Positions 42,696-51,229 of a DNA stretch of 64,000 bases are shown here, in pieces. Every line of letters starts with the position of its first letter. Positions within the stretch are counted from its first letter, which is position 1. This DNA comes from Acidobacteriota bacterium (GTDB lineage Bacteria; Acidobacteriota; Terriglobia; UBA7540): NCBI GenBank assembly GCA_003225365.1, contig QHZN01000085.1, positions 1 to 64,000 of the forward strand, read 5' to 3'. The position numbers and the translations under genes were made by a program. The notes under the pieces were generated by a model that saw only the letters and a list, made by a program, of their open reading frames with translations, was not told where the DNA came from and did not search any database.

Positions 42696-44588
42696 TTAAT
42701 TGGATGGGAGAGCTTTCGTGTTGTCGTCGTACGCCTGGGAAAAACCTATCCCCATTCCCTTCAGAACCTGGTATACCTGCTTCCGGTCATTCTCTTGAGC
42801 AGCATTCATCAGACGGGTTACATTCTCGAAAACATTTTCGGCGTCCAAAGCGCAAGGAGCGAGCACCGATAGTTGCTCGAACCGCGTTGGGCGCGCATTT
42901 TCATCGGGTCCAACCAACTCCTCGGCAAGTTTTTCCCCAGGACGCAATCCGGTTATTCGAATCTCGATGTCTTTCCCAAGCTCATTCCCAGATAGCTGGA
43001 CCATTTCGTGGGCCAACTCCAAGATCTTACGGGGGTTGCCCATATCCAGTACGAAGATCTCGCCATGACGTCCCAAGGCTCCCGCACATGAGACTAGCCG
43101 GACGGCCTCGGGGATAGTCATAAAAAAGCGAACGACCTCGGGGTGGGTTACGGTGATCGGTCCGCCTTCGGCGATCTGCTTCCGAAACAAGGGGATGACA
43201 CTCCCACGACTGTCCATCACATTGCCGAAGCGCACGCAAGCCGCCGGCAACGAACCCCCGTTGGCGATCGCTTGAACCAGCATCTCACCCACCCGCTTGG
43301 TAGCGCCCATAACGCTGAGCGGGTTAACCGCTTTGTCCGTTGAGATGAACACGAAGCGCTCCACGTTATGCTCAAGGCAGGCATCCAACAACGTCTTGGT
43401 CCCGAACACGTTGTTCGCGACAGCTTCGCAAGGGTGCTTCTCCATAAGGGGGACATGCTTGTGTGCGGCGGCATGGAATACCACTTGCGGCTTGAATCCC
43501 CTGAAGACTTCCATAAGCCTGTTCCGGTGCCTTACATCCGCGATCTGGGAGTCGATGCGGGCATCCGGAAATCGGAAGCTCAACTCCTGGTCCAGTTCGT
43601 AGATTGAGTTCTCATCTTTATCCAGAATCGCAATCGAAGCGGGATTGAAAAGCAGGAGTTGGCGAGCCAGTTCGCTGCCGATCGAGCCCCCGGCGCCTGT
43701 CACCAGAATTCGCTTGCCCGCGTAGACCTCCCGAACTTGTTCGTCAAACGCCGTCACTTCGAAGCTGTCCCGGCCGAGAAGGTCCTCGATGCGAATCTCC
43801 CGGAAGTGACTGATGCTTACGCGCCCCTCAACAATTTCACGCAAGCTCGGGAGGATCTTGGCAGCCACGGGAATTTCTTCGCACTGTGCAGCGATTTGAG
43901 AGAGGAGCTTGCGGCCCGCTGTCGCGATGCTAATCACCACCTCGTCGATCTGAGAGCGCCGTACAATTTGCGCTAGGGCATTACCTCCGCCCAGCACTTT
44001 GGCGCCCGAGATGACCGTCCCGACTTTCTTGGAATCGTCGTCCACGAAGCCAACCACTTCGACGTCTGAATGGCTATTGAGCTCCTTCAAGAGCAGGATG
44101 CCAGCCCTTCCCGCGCCGTAAAGGATAACCCGCTTGCGTCCTTTGTCCGGCGACAGAGGGGACTTCCGTCCTCGCTCGTAAAGGATTCTGCGGAGCGCAC
44201 GGGCACCCAGCGTCCCCATCAGCGACAGCATAAACTCCAAAGCGATGACGCTCAGTGGGAGGCGCACCCACCGCGCGTGAACGACCGAACCCGGGTAGAA
44301 AAGCCGCAAGGCGACGAGGACAGCAGTAACAACGGAGAGGGCGCGCCCTACGGAGATGGCATCCGAGAGCGAAACATATTTCCAGATGTGACGATAGATT
44401 CCGAACTCGGAATTCACCCAAAGTCGCCCCAGGAGCAAATATGGCAGCCATAACAAAAACTGTTTGGCTGCCGTCCAACCTGGGGGACCCTCAAATCGGA
44501 TCATGTAGGCTGCGGCAAACGAGACAACAAATATGCCTGCGTCTACAATGAGCTGATTCGTTCGAGTGTAAGGATCAAACCTGCGCAT
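42696..44588 (-). CDS. Membrane-bound UDP-sugar 4,6-dehydratase (CapD/WbpM/FlaA1-like)
   Basis: About 630 residues. Four N-terminal helices (LIVDAGIFVVSFAAAYMIRF; FLLWLPYLLLG; AISVGRALSVVTAVLVALRLF) precede a first nucleotide-binding domain (RVILYGAGRAGILLLKELN) and the catalytic SDR domain with ILVTGAGGSIGSELARQLL and YELDQELSFRFPD. In this subgroup the catalytic Tyr is replaced; the SAC/STDKAVNP segment FISTDKAVNPLSVMGATKR is seen. Such enzymes make 4-keto-6-deoxy sugars for capsule or O-antigen. The start is uncertain (ATG 44588 or TTG 44591). The lead gene (sugar transferase) is upstream. Confidence 0.88.
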   Translation of the reverse strand: MRRFDPYTRTNQLIVDAGIFVVSFAAAYMIRFEGPPGWTAAKQFLLWLPYLLLGRLWVNSEFGIYRHIWKYVSLSDAISVGRALSVVTAVLVALRLFYPGSVVHARWVRLPLSVIALEFMLSLMGTLGARALRRILYERGRKSPLSPDKGRKRVILYGAGRAGILLLKELNSHSDVEVVGFVDDDSKKVGTVISGAKVLGGGNALAQIVRRSQIDEVVISIATAGRKLLSQIAAQCEEIPVAAKILPSLREIVEGRVSISHFREIRIEDLLGRDSFEVTAFDEQVREVYAGKRILVTGAGGSIGSELARQLLLFNPASIAILDKDENSIYELDQELSFRFPDARIDSQIADVRHRNRLMEVFRGFKPQVVFHAAAHKHVPLMEKHPCEAVANNVFGTKTLLDACLEHNVERFVFISTDKAVNPLSVMGATKRVGEMLVQAIANGGSLPAACVRFGNVMDSRGSVIPLFRKQIAEGGPITVTHPEVVRFFMTIPEAVRLVSCAGALGRHGEIFVLDMGNPRKILELAHEMVQLSGNELGKDIEIRITGLRPGEKLAEELVGPDENARPTRFEQLSVLAPCALDAENVFENVTRLMNAAQENDRKQVYQVLKGMGIGFSQAYDDNTKALPSN

Positions 44589-44729
44589 CAAGCGTGAGAA
44601 TCCAACCTCCTGCCTTCACATCATATTGAAAAGCCTTCTGACCGTCAGGAGGACAAGTTCGACGTCGCCTGCAAAACTTACAGCGTCCCGGTAGGTAAGG
44701 TCAAGGTCTAGCTTGCTTTGCATAAGGGT

Positions 44730-45365
44730 CTAGATATAAAAGTCTTCCAGGTTGGCCTGCGCGGCAAGTAGCTTCTGTTCGTTTATGAATGCCAGGGATA
44801 CTGGCCCGGTTATCCCCGGCTTCAGGTCAAGAATCCTCTTCTGCTCGCTGGCGCACAGCGCAACATACTCCCGGGCTTCTGGCCGCGTCTCGACAAAGCT
44901 CATCTCACCCCCCAGGACGTTGATTAATTGAGGGATTTCATCGAGCTTCGTCTTCCTCAGCCACCTGCCAACGCGGGTAATCCGAGAATCCCGTGACTCG
45001 GTAAGTTTTGGTCCCTTCCCATCTGCCCTGTCCACCATCGTCCTCAACTTGATGATCTCAAAAGGCCTTCCATGTTGCCCCACGCGCTTCTGACAGTAGA
45101 AAATAGGCCCAGAGGTGTCAAGTCGGATTGCCACCGCGCAAATCACCAAAACCGGGAAAGTCAGTACGAGGCCCACTAAGGCAAACATGCACTGCAAAAT
45201 CCTCTTGATGTGGCGCCCGTGGGCTTCATCAGCCCGCGCTCGAGGCTCGATACGCCCGGAAAAGTCACCAGCCGCTTGGAAACCCTCTTCACGTTGGCCA
45301 TTGAGACCTATATCGCCGAGCATTCGATATAACAGGTTGCAGAAAGATTCGCCCTCGCACGTCAT
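44730..45365 (-). CDS. Initiating sugar transferase (bacterial PGT family), C-terminus cut by an in-frame amber codon
   Basis: 211 residues to a TAG at 44730-44732. The helix LQCMFALVGLVLTFPVLVICA precedes the PGT core: SGPIFYCQKRVGQHGRPFEIIKLRTM, RVGRWLRKTKLDEIPQLINVL and the C-terminal LKPGITGPV. The same reading frame continues after TAG with 37 codons that fit the missing C-terminus of the family (TLMQSKLDLDLTYRDAV, VLLTVRRL), ending at TGA 44616-44618. So TAG replaces a sense codon. The first residues derive from a dispersed repeat and the true start may be nearer 45323. The enzyme starts lipid-linked polysaccharide assembly at the inner membrane; activity without the tail is doubtful. 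Confidence 0.8.
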   Translation of the reverse strand: MTCEGESFCNLLYRMLGDIGLNGQREEGFQAAGDFSGRIEPRARADEAHGRHIKRILQCMFALVGLVLTFPVLVICAVAIRLDTSGPIFYCQKRVGQHGRPFEIIKLRTMVDRADGKGPKLTESRDSRITRVGRWLRKTKLDEIPQLINVLGGEMSFVETRPEAREYVALCASEQKRILDLKPGITGPVSLAFINEQKLLAAQANLEDFYI

Positions 45366-45750
45366 TCCGAGGGGCGACGGTTTTTGTCGGCCCGAGGAAT
45401 CTGCTTTGGGAACGGTACAAGAGCAGATTCCTCGCGGAGTTTACACTGAGCGAAGCCGAAGGGCTCGGAACGACTCCGAGCAGGTAGCGGGTAGCCACGC
45501 TCAATCTGGTTTTAATTGACCGTGGGTTTGTATCGCACCAAAAGCCCACGGACAGAAACGCACTGTCCGTGGCTACCCGCTCTACCTCGGGTGGCATTCT
45601 TCAAGCGATCTACGACCACCGGAATAAAATCCGCGTATTGCTCATTCCACGCCACTGACGTGCCTGAGAAAGTGTAAGCCCACGGGGGGAATCCGTTCCA
45701 GACCGGGGCGGGCGGTGGGTGGTTTCCCCAGGTGGCGGGACATGCGAAGC
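45366..45750. repeat. Gene-free stretch with hairpin repeats
   Basis: No supportable gene is present. A GAGGAATCTGCT/AGCAGATTCCTC hairpin (45394-45433) belongs to the same broad repeat type as the family A interiors. At 45490-45580 is the second copy of the CCACG-TCAATT repeat, followed by a perfect hairpin CCACGGACAG-AAACGCA-CTGTCCGTGG (45546-45572). The remaining piece up to 45750 reads in one frame, but without start or ribosome site. Confidence 0.6.
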
Positions 45751-46422
45751 TCAAGATGATGGAATCAAGCCTTTCTTGACCGCGTAGAGGACCAATTCGG
45801 CGGTGCGGTGGATTCCGAGGGTCTCCATGACGCGGGCGCGATGGACGGCCACGGTGTTGAAGCTGATATCGAGCATCACCGCGATTTCTTTGTTGGACTT
45901 GCCCTGCGCGATCAGTTGCAGAACTTCCTTTTCCCTGAGCGTCAGCCTGTCGTAGGCGTCGCCGGCCACCTCGCCGGGCCCGTGGCCTTTCAGGTTTTCG
46001 ATGAGGACGTTCGAGATGCCCGGGCTCATGTAGGTGTCGCCGTCGGCCAGCGCCCGCACCGCGCGCGTCAAGTCCACTTCAATCGCGTTCTTCAGCACGT
46101 AGCCGCGCGCCCCGAGCTTGAAAGCTTTCCGCATGTAGGCGTCGTTCGAATACATGCTGAGAATCAGGATCTTGGTCTCGGGAAGCACTTTCAAAATCTC
46201 CTCCGTGGCTTCCAGGCCGCCCAGCTCCGGCATGGCCAGATCCATCACCACCACATCGGGCTTGAGTTTCTTCGAGAGCTCGATGGCCGCGAGCCCCGTC
46301 GAGGCTTCGCCGACCACCTCGATGCCGCTCGAATCCTCGAGGATGCGGCGGAACCCCTGCCGGACCAGGGTGTGGTCTTCGGCGAGGACGACGCGGATTT
46401 TTCGATCGGGAGATGTCGGCAT
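45751..46422 (-). CDS. NarL/FixJ-type two-component response regulator
   Basis: 223 residues. The receiver domain is intact (VVLAEDHTLVRQGFRRIL; phosphoacceptor Asp in DVVVMDLAMPELGG; switch residues ILSMYS and lysine in YVLKNA), followed by a LuxR-type HTH (LTLREKEVLQLIAQGKSNKEIAVML; NTVAVHRARVMETLG). It starts on the base after the stop of the upstream histidine kinase. A kinase/regulator pair on one transcript is the obvious reading; target genes are unknown. Confidence 0.94.
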   Translation of the reverse strand: MPTSPDRKIRVVLAEDHTLVRQGFRRILEDSSGIEVVGEASTGLAAIELSKKLKPDVVVMDLAMPELGGLEATEEILKVLPETKILILSMYSNDAYMRKAFKLGARGYVLKNAIEVDLTRAVRALADGDTYMSPGISNVLIENLKGHGPGEVAGDAYDRLTLREKEVLQLIAQGKSNKEIAVMLDISFNTVAVHRARVMETLGIHRTAELVLYAVKKGLIPSS

Positions 46423-47868
46423 TTATATCGCCTTCTCGGCCGTGGGCCGCGCGGCCGGAGGTGGCATCGGCACTCGCAACGAAACGACCGTCCCCGCGCC
46501 CGGGGCGGAACGAATGTCTAAAGAACCCTTCAAGTGGTCGGCGCGCTCCTGCATTCCCATCAGGCCCATGCCCTCGCCAACCGCACGATTCATTTTTCCA
46601 TCGACATCGAAGCCCGCCCCGCGGTCGCGAACTTCGAGCGTCAGCAGGCCGTCCGCCCCGCGCAGACTCACCCAGGCCTCGCGGGCCTGGGCGTGGCGGG
46701 CCACATTGGAAAGCGCCTCCTGAACGATCCGGTAAAGATGAATGGCGTCTTCGGGAGGAAAGAAGCCGTCTTCCGGGTCGCGCTCGAAGTGGACTTCGAT
46801 GCCGGTCTGGCGCGAGAACTGTCCCACAAACCACTCGAGCGTTTGCTCCAGTCCGAAATCGTCCATGATGGCGGGGCGAAAAATCTGCGAGCTGTCGCGG
46901 ACCGTTTCGAGCGTCTCAGCGACGATTCGCTTGACTCTCTCCACCTCTTCAACGAACGGAGAATTTCTCTCCAGACCCTTTTCCCGCGCGTGCGTCAGCA
47001 TGACTCCGATGGCCGTCAGAATCTGGCCAAACTCGTCGTGCAGGTCGCGCGCCACCTGCCGCAGCGTCTTCTCCTGGACCTCGATGAGCTTCCAAGAAAG
47101 CTTCCTCAACTGTCCGGACTGAACCTGGAGTCTTTCCGCCAAATGATGCAGCCGCTCGAAAGTCTTGCGGTTCGCCTGGAACGTGTACAGGCCGGTGGCA
47201 AACGCCAGCCCAAGCAGGACGGCGACCACCAGCCACAGCTGCTTTTTCACGGTGCCGTACACTTCCGCAATCGTCTCCGTCGCCTCGGCCTGCGACTGGT
47301 CGTTCAACACCAGCAGTCGCGCCACGGTTTCGGTGATGACGGAGCGCTCGGGCTCGAGTTCGGATTGGATCAGCGCGCGCGCCCTAGCGTCTTCCCCGCG
47401 CTCGGCCAGACTGAACACGCGGTCGGCGGACCGTCTGAAATCTTCCAGGGCTGAGTGCAGCTCCACGCGCTTGCCCTTCGAGGCCGGCGTGCTGACGGCG
47501 AATTCGCCCTCGAGCGCCGCAGCACGGTCCATGTCCTCGCCGAGCCGCAGAAATTCGGAGCGCCAGCCCGCGAGGCCGTAGCGGGACTTGCCGATTTGCA
47601 TGTCGCGAATGGAGATCGCCAGCAAGTAGGCGTCGTTCTGAAGCTGCAACAGTTCCAGCGAGGCTTTGCGGTTCCTCTGCACCACGTTCGCCTGAAAATC
47701 TTCCAGCCAACGGACCTCGCGAATCGTATAGGCGGCGAACAAAACGAAAAAAGCGAAAAGGATCGAGAGGCCCACCCAAAGGCGCGTCGAGGGCGACGGG
47801 ATGGCGCTCAGCCCCTCGACTGCGCTCGGGATCTTCGACGGATCGTGTTCGGCAACGGGCCTCTCCAT
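46423..47868 (-). CDS. Membrane sensor histidine kinase (HisKA_3 type, NarX/UhpB-like)
   Basis: 481 residues from ATG at 47868. Two transmembrane helices (residues about 31-48 WVGLSILFAFFVLFAAYT, and 210-228 LWLVVAVLLGLAFATGLYTF) frame a helical periplasmic domain of the CHASE3/4-helix type with sequence LASLELLQLQNDAYLLAISI. The phosphoacceptor His277 is in VARDLHDEFGQILTAIG, followed by HATPase motifs (LYRIVQEALSNVARHAQA; DRGAGFD; GMGLMGMQERA). Eight bases separate it from the upstream CRTAC1 gene, so all three genes are likely one operon. The signal is unknown. Confidence 0.92.
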   Translation of the reverse strand: MERPVAEHDPSKIPSAVEGLSAIPSPSTRLWVGLSILFAFFVLFAAYTIREVRWLEDFQANVVQRNRKASLELLQLQNDAYLLAISIRDMQIGKSRYGLAGWRSEFLRLGEDMDRAAALEGEFAVSTPASKGKRVELHSALEDFRRSADRVFSLAERGEDARARALIQSELEPERSVITETVARLLVLNDQSQAEATETIAEVYGTVKKQLWLVVAVLLGLAFATGLYTFQANRKTFERLHHLAERLQVQSGQLRKLSWKLIEVQEKTLRQVARDLHDEFGQILTAIGVMLTHAREKGLERNSPFVEEVERVKRIVAETLETVRDSSQIFRPAIMDDFGLEQTLEWFVGQFSRQTGIEVHFERDPEDGFFPPEDAIHLYRIVQEALSNVARHAQAREAWVSLRGADGLLTLEVRDRGAGFDVDGKMNRAVGEGMGLMGMQERADHLKGSLDIRSAPGAGTVVSLRVPMPPPAARPTAEKAI

Positions 47869-47875
47869 AAGCCGT

Positions 47876-49621
47876 TCAGGGCCTCTGGTACGGAATCGTT
47901 TCGACGACGCCCTTTTCTTCATCCACGACGTAAGTGCGGCCTGCGGCCAGCTCGCCGAGCTCTTGGATGGTTCCGCTCGGCCATTCGAACCGTGCCCGCT
48001 CGATCTCCGTGCCCGCTCCCAGGCCAAAGGTGACCGTTCGCTCGGACTGCGAAAGGTAGCTCGACCCGCTTTTCACCATCTGCCAGCGCATGCCCGCCGG
48101 TGTCCATACGCGGACGACCGTCCCGATGCCGCCGGCGTTCGATTTCCTCCCGACGGTGCGGAAGCGAAGGCTGTGATTCACGCCTCCGTCGTTCCGGTAC
48201 ATAGAGACAGGGCCGTTATTGGCCGTCATGAGCACGTCGAGGTCGCCGTCGTTGTCGAAATCGGCGTAGGCGCAGCCACGCGCGACCTTGGGCGTCGCGA
48301 AGGCGGGGCCGACCAGCTTCGACACATCGCGGAACTGCCCGCCGCCTTCGTTGTAGAACAGGTGCGGCGACTCGGCATAGCTCACGCGCGATTCGACGCT
48401 CGTTATGGTCGAGTCAATGTGGCCGTTGGCGACGAGCAGGTCGAGCCGGCCGTCCAGGTCCACGTCGAAAAAGAAGCATCCAAATCCCAGCGTCAATCGC
48501 GAGGACTTCCCTACCGCCGAACGCGGAGCCTCGTCAATAAAGAACCCGTGCCCTTCATTCCGGTATAGGCCCACCATCTCATTCGAAAAGTTCGTCACCA
48601 CCAGGCTGGGCAGGCCGGAATTGTTGTAATCGGCGGCGTCGGCGCCCATGCCGGCGCGGGCGGCGCCGTCTTCGCTGAACGCCACGCCCGCGCTAACCGC
48701 CGTCTCCGAAAACGTGCCGTTGCGGTTGTTGTGATAGAGCTTGTTGGGCTGCGTGTCGTTGGCGATGAAGACGTCCGGCCAACCGTCCATGTCGTAGTCA
48801 ATCACCGTCACGCCAAGCGATTTCGACGTCGGATCGTGCAGCCCTGCCTTTCCCGTCACGTCTTCGAAGGTGCCGTCGCCGCGGTTGCGGAAGAGCCAGC
48901 ACGTCGTTCCGGGATAGGCTTGCGGCGTGCAATAGGACTTCGTGCGCCCGTCGAGGCTGCAAAAGATGTCCTGCTGGGGCGACCAGCGGACGTAATTCGC
49001 CACCAACAAGTCGAGATGTCCGTCACGGTCGTAGTCGAACCAGGCGGCGGAAGTGCTCAAGCTCTCGTAGCCCCCCAGGCCCGCTCGCCCGGTCGCATCG
49101 TTAAATGTCCCGTCACCGTTGTTGTGAAAGAGACGGTTCTGGCCGAAGCCGGTAATGTAGAGGTCCTCGAAGCCGTCGTTGTCATAATCCGCGGCGGCGA
49201 CGCCGATGCCGTACATCTCGACGTCGAGCCGCGCCTGGCGGGTTACGTCGGTAAAGGTCCCGTTGCGGTTGTTGCGATAAAGCTGCATGGTCGTCCGGCG
49301 CCGCTCATGGCCGGGCCAGTCCATGCCGTTGACTAGGAGAATGTCCGGCCAGCCGTCGCTGTCGTAATCGAAGAAGGTGCAACCGGAGCCGAGAGTCTCC
49401 GGCAAGTACTTCTGGCCGAACGCGCCGTTATTGTGCTCGAAAAGGATTCCGCTTTCACGCGTCACGTCGGTGAACTGGATCGGGAACCCGGCCGGGCCGG
49501 CGGCCGTCGCGCCAGGGATGCCCTCCGGCGCCCGATGTTTGCGGGATTCATAATAAATTCCGCCCAGGGTCCCCAAAACCCCTGAGCCCATCAACAGCGC
49601 GACAACGTCCCTGCGCTTCAT
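47876..49621 (-). CDS. Exported CRTAC1/UnbV-type FG-GAP (VCBS) repeat protein
   Basis: 581 residues with a twin-arginine-like start (MKRRDVVALLMGSGVLGTLGG). Seven or so FG-GAP beta-propeller blades are visible, each with a D-x-D-x-D-G calcium loop such as FFDYDSDGWPDILL, AADYDNDGFEDLYITG, VIDYDMDGWPDVFIAND and YADFDNDGDLDVLM. A C-terminal ASPIC/UnbV domain ends it (SNAGGIGTVVRVW; SSYLSQSERTVTFGLG). The protein is likely extracytoplasmic and calcium-bound. It is eight bases upstream of a sensor kinase, suggesting it takes part in sensing or is a co-regulated surface protein. Confidence 0.9.
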   Translation of the reverse strand: MKRRDVVALLMGSGVLGTLGGIYYESRKHRAPEGIPGATAAGPAGFPIQFTDVTRESGILFEHNNGAFGQKYLPETLGSGCTFFDYDSDGWPDILLVNGMDWPGHERRRTTMQLYRNNRNGTFTDVTRQARLDVEMYGIGVAAADYDNDGFEDLYITGFGQNRLFHNNGDGTFNDATGRAGLGGYESLSTSAAWFDYDRDGHLDLLVANYVRWSPQQDIFCSLDGRTKSYCTPQAYPGTTCWLFRNRGDGTFEDVTGKAGLHDPTSKSLGVTVIDYDMDGWPDVFIANDTQPNKLYHNNRNGTFSETAVSAGVAFSEDGAARAGMGADAADYNNSGLPSLVVTNFSNEMVGLYRNEGHGFFIDEAPRSAVGKSSRLTLGFGCFFFDVDLDGRLDLLVANGHIDSTITSVESRVSYAESPHLFYNEGGGQFRDVSKLVGPAFATPKVARGCAYADFDNDGDLDVLMTANNGPVSMYRNDGGVNHSLRFRTVGRKSNAGGIGTVVRVWTPAGMRWQMVKSGSSYLSQSERTVTFGLGAGTEIERARFEWPSGTIQELGELAAGRTYVVDEEKGVVETIPYQRP

Positions 49622-49817
49622 TCCCGGTTTAGGTTCCTAACCCTCGCGACGCCCTGTATAACCATACCGTACCGGCGCGGCCCAATCAATCTTACCGGCG
49701 AAAACCCAGTCTACACATTGACGACACGCCTTCCGTATTCAGCCCTGCGAAGGCGGGAATGGATGCGATGGATTCCCGCATTCGCGGGAATGACGAATGG
49801 AGGTGAGAGCCGCCCCG

Positions 49818-51212
49818 TTAGGCGGCGGAGCGGCAACGAGCGAAGAGCTGGTCGAGCAATTCGAGGGCAAGGTCTGTTTCTTCGCGGGTGATGGTGAAGG
49901 AGGGCGCCAGGGTGAAGACGTTCTTATAATATCCGCCCACGTCGAGCACCAAGCCGTACTTGCGCCCGCGGGCATGGAGGTTTCCCGCCAGGCCCTCGGC
50001 AAAAATGCGGTCAGTCAACTCGCGGTCGGGAGTAATGCCGTCCTCCTGGGTGACCTCCACGCGTAGCGCGAGTCCCAGGCCGTCCACGTGGCCGATCGAG
50101 CCGCGATGCCGGTCTTGGAGGCGGCGAAGCCCGGCCAGGAAATAGCCGCCCTTTTCCTTGACCAGGCTTTCGTAATCTTCTTCTTCCAACATTTTGAGCG
50201 TCTCGAGCGCGACCGCCGTGCCGAGGGTGTTGGAAGAAAACGTGGAGTGGGTCGAGCCCGGCGGGAAAAGCTCCGGCCGAATCAGCTCTTCGCGCGCCCA
50301 GATGCCGGAGAGCGGGTTCAGCCCATTCGTTAGCGCCTTGCCGAAGACGATGATGTCGGGAGTGATGCCGAAGTGCTCGATGGCCCAGAATTTTCCAGTG
50401 CGATAGAACCCCATCTGAATTTCGTCGTCCACGATAAGGATCTTGTGTTCGTCGCAAGTGGCTTTAAGCCGGGCGAAGTACTCCTTCGGTGGGATGACGT
50501 ATCCGCCCGTTCCCTGCACCGGCTCGATGTAGAACGCGCCGAACTCCGAAGATTTCGCCTTGGGGTCCCAAACCGAGTGGTACTCGTTATCGAAGAGCTT
50601 CTCGAACTGGTCCTCGCAGTAAAGGTTGCAGGTCTCCGGCTTCAGGTTGTAGATGCAGCGGAAACAGTAGGGATAAAAAACGAACTGGGCGCGGTCGCCG
50701 AAATGTCCATAGCGGCGGCGGTAGCGGTAGCTGGAAGTGATGGCGGAGGCGCCGAGCGTGCGGCCGTGATAGCCGCCCATGAAAGCGAACACCAGATTCT
50801 TTCCCGAGTAATTCCGCACGATCTTGAGCGAATCCTCGATGGCCTGCGAACCACCGACATTGAAATGGACGCGCCCTTTGACGCCGAAGCGCTCCTCACA
50901 GGCGCGGGCGATGCGCGCCGCCACTTCCACCTTCTCGGCGTGCAGATACTGGCAGGCGAGCTGCGGGAGGCGGTCGAGCTGGCGCTTCAAGGCTTCGATC
51001 AGCCGCGGGTTTTTGTAACCGAAGCTCGCGGCGGAGTACCACATCTGGAGGTCGAAGTAGGGTGTTCCCTGCTCGTCGTAGAGATAGCTGCCGTCGCAAC
51101 TGGAAAAGACTTTGGGCGGATCGAGGTAGTGAACGGTGTCGCCAAAGGAGCAGTACTGGCGCTCGAGCGCGAGGAGATCGGAGATTTGGGTGGGCGTATC
51201 CGAAACGGGCAC
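49818..51212 (-). CDS. Class III PLP aminotransferase with Cys-rich insert
   Basis: 464 residues. Class III features: N-terminal LDPPKVFSSCDGSYLYDEQG, PLP-phosphate segment VGGSQAIEDSLKIVRN, FMGGYHGRTLGASAIT, the Asp in ILIVDDEIQMGFYRTG and PLP lysine in IIVFGKALTNGLNPLSG. Between residues about 175 and 195 lies CFRCIYNLKPETCNLYC, a four-Cys motif seen in some class III enzymes and reminiscent of the cluster-binding Cys pair of GABA aminotransferase. It probably uses an omega-amino or long-chain amine substrate. It is the last gene of the seven-gene lipid-type operon (17 bases after the HAD gene). Confidence 0.87.
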   Translation of the reverse strand: MPVSDTPTQISDLLALERQYCSFGDTVHYLDPPKVFSSCDGSYLYDEQGTPYFDLQMWYSAASFGYKNPRLIEALKRQLDRLPQLACQYLHAEKVEVAARIARACEERFGVKGRVHFNVGGSQAIEDSLKIVRNYSGKNLVFAFMGGYHGRTLGASAITSSYRYRRRYGHFGDRAQFVFYPYCFRCIYNLKPETCNLYCEDQFEKLFDNEYHSVWDPKAKSSEFGAFYIEPVQGTGGYVIPPKEYFARLKATCDEHKILIVDDEIQMGFYRTGKFWAIEHFGITPDIIVFGKALTNGLNPLSGIWAREELIRPELFPPGSTHSTFSSNTLGTAVALETLKMLEEEDYESLVKEKGGYFLAGLRRLQDRHRGSIGHVDGLGLALRVEVTQEDGITPDRELTDRIFAEGLAGNLHARGRKYGLVLDVGGYYKNVFTLAPSFTITREETDLALELLDQLFARCRSAA

Positions 51213-51229
51213 GGGAATTCGACGCCTCC

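Noticed and set aside
40361-45365. Complete capsule/O-antigen locus
   Set aside because: No flippase, chain-length regulator or full polymerase is present, and two genes are broken, so it is called a decaying or partial locus.
45512-45754. 80-codon open frame between the response regulator and the repeats
   Set aside because: Starts with TTG overlapping the regulator stop, no ribosome site, and its last third is the CCACG-TCAATT repeat. Treated as a chance frame or unrecognisable remnant.
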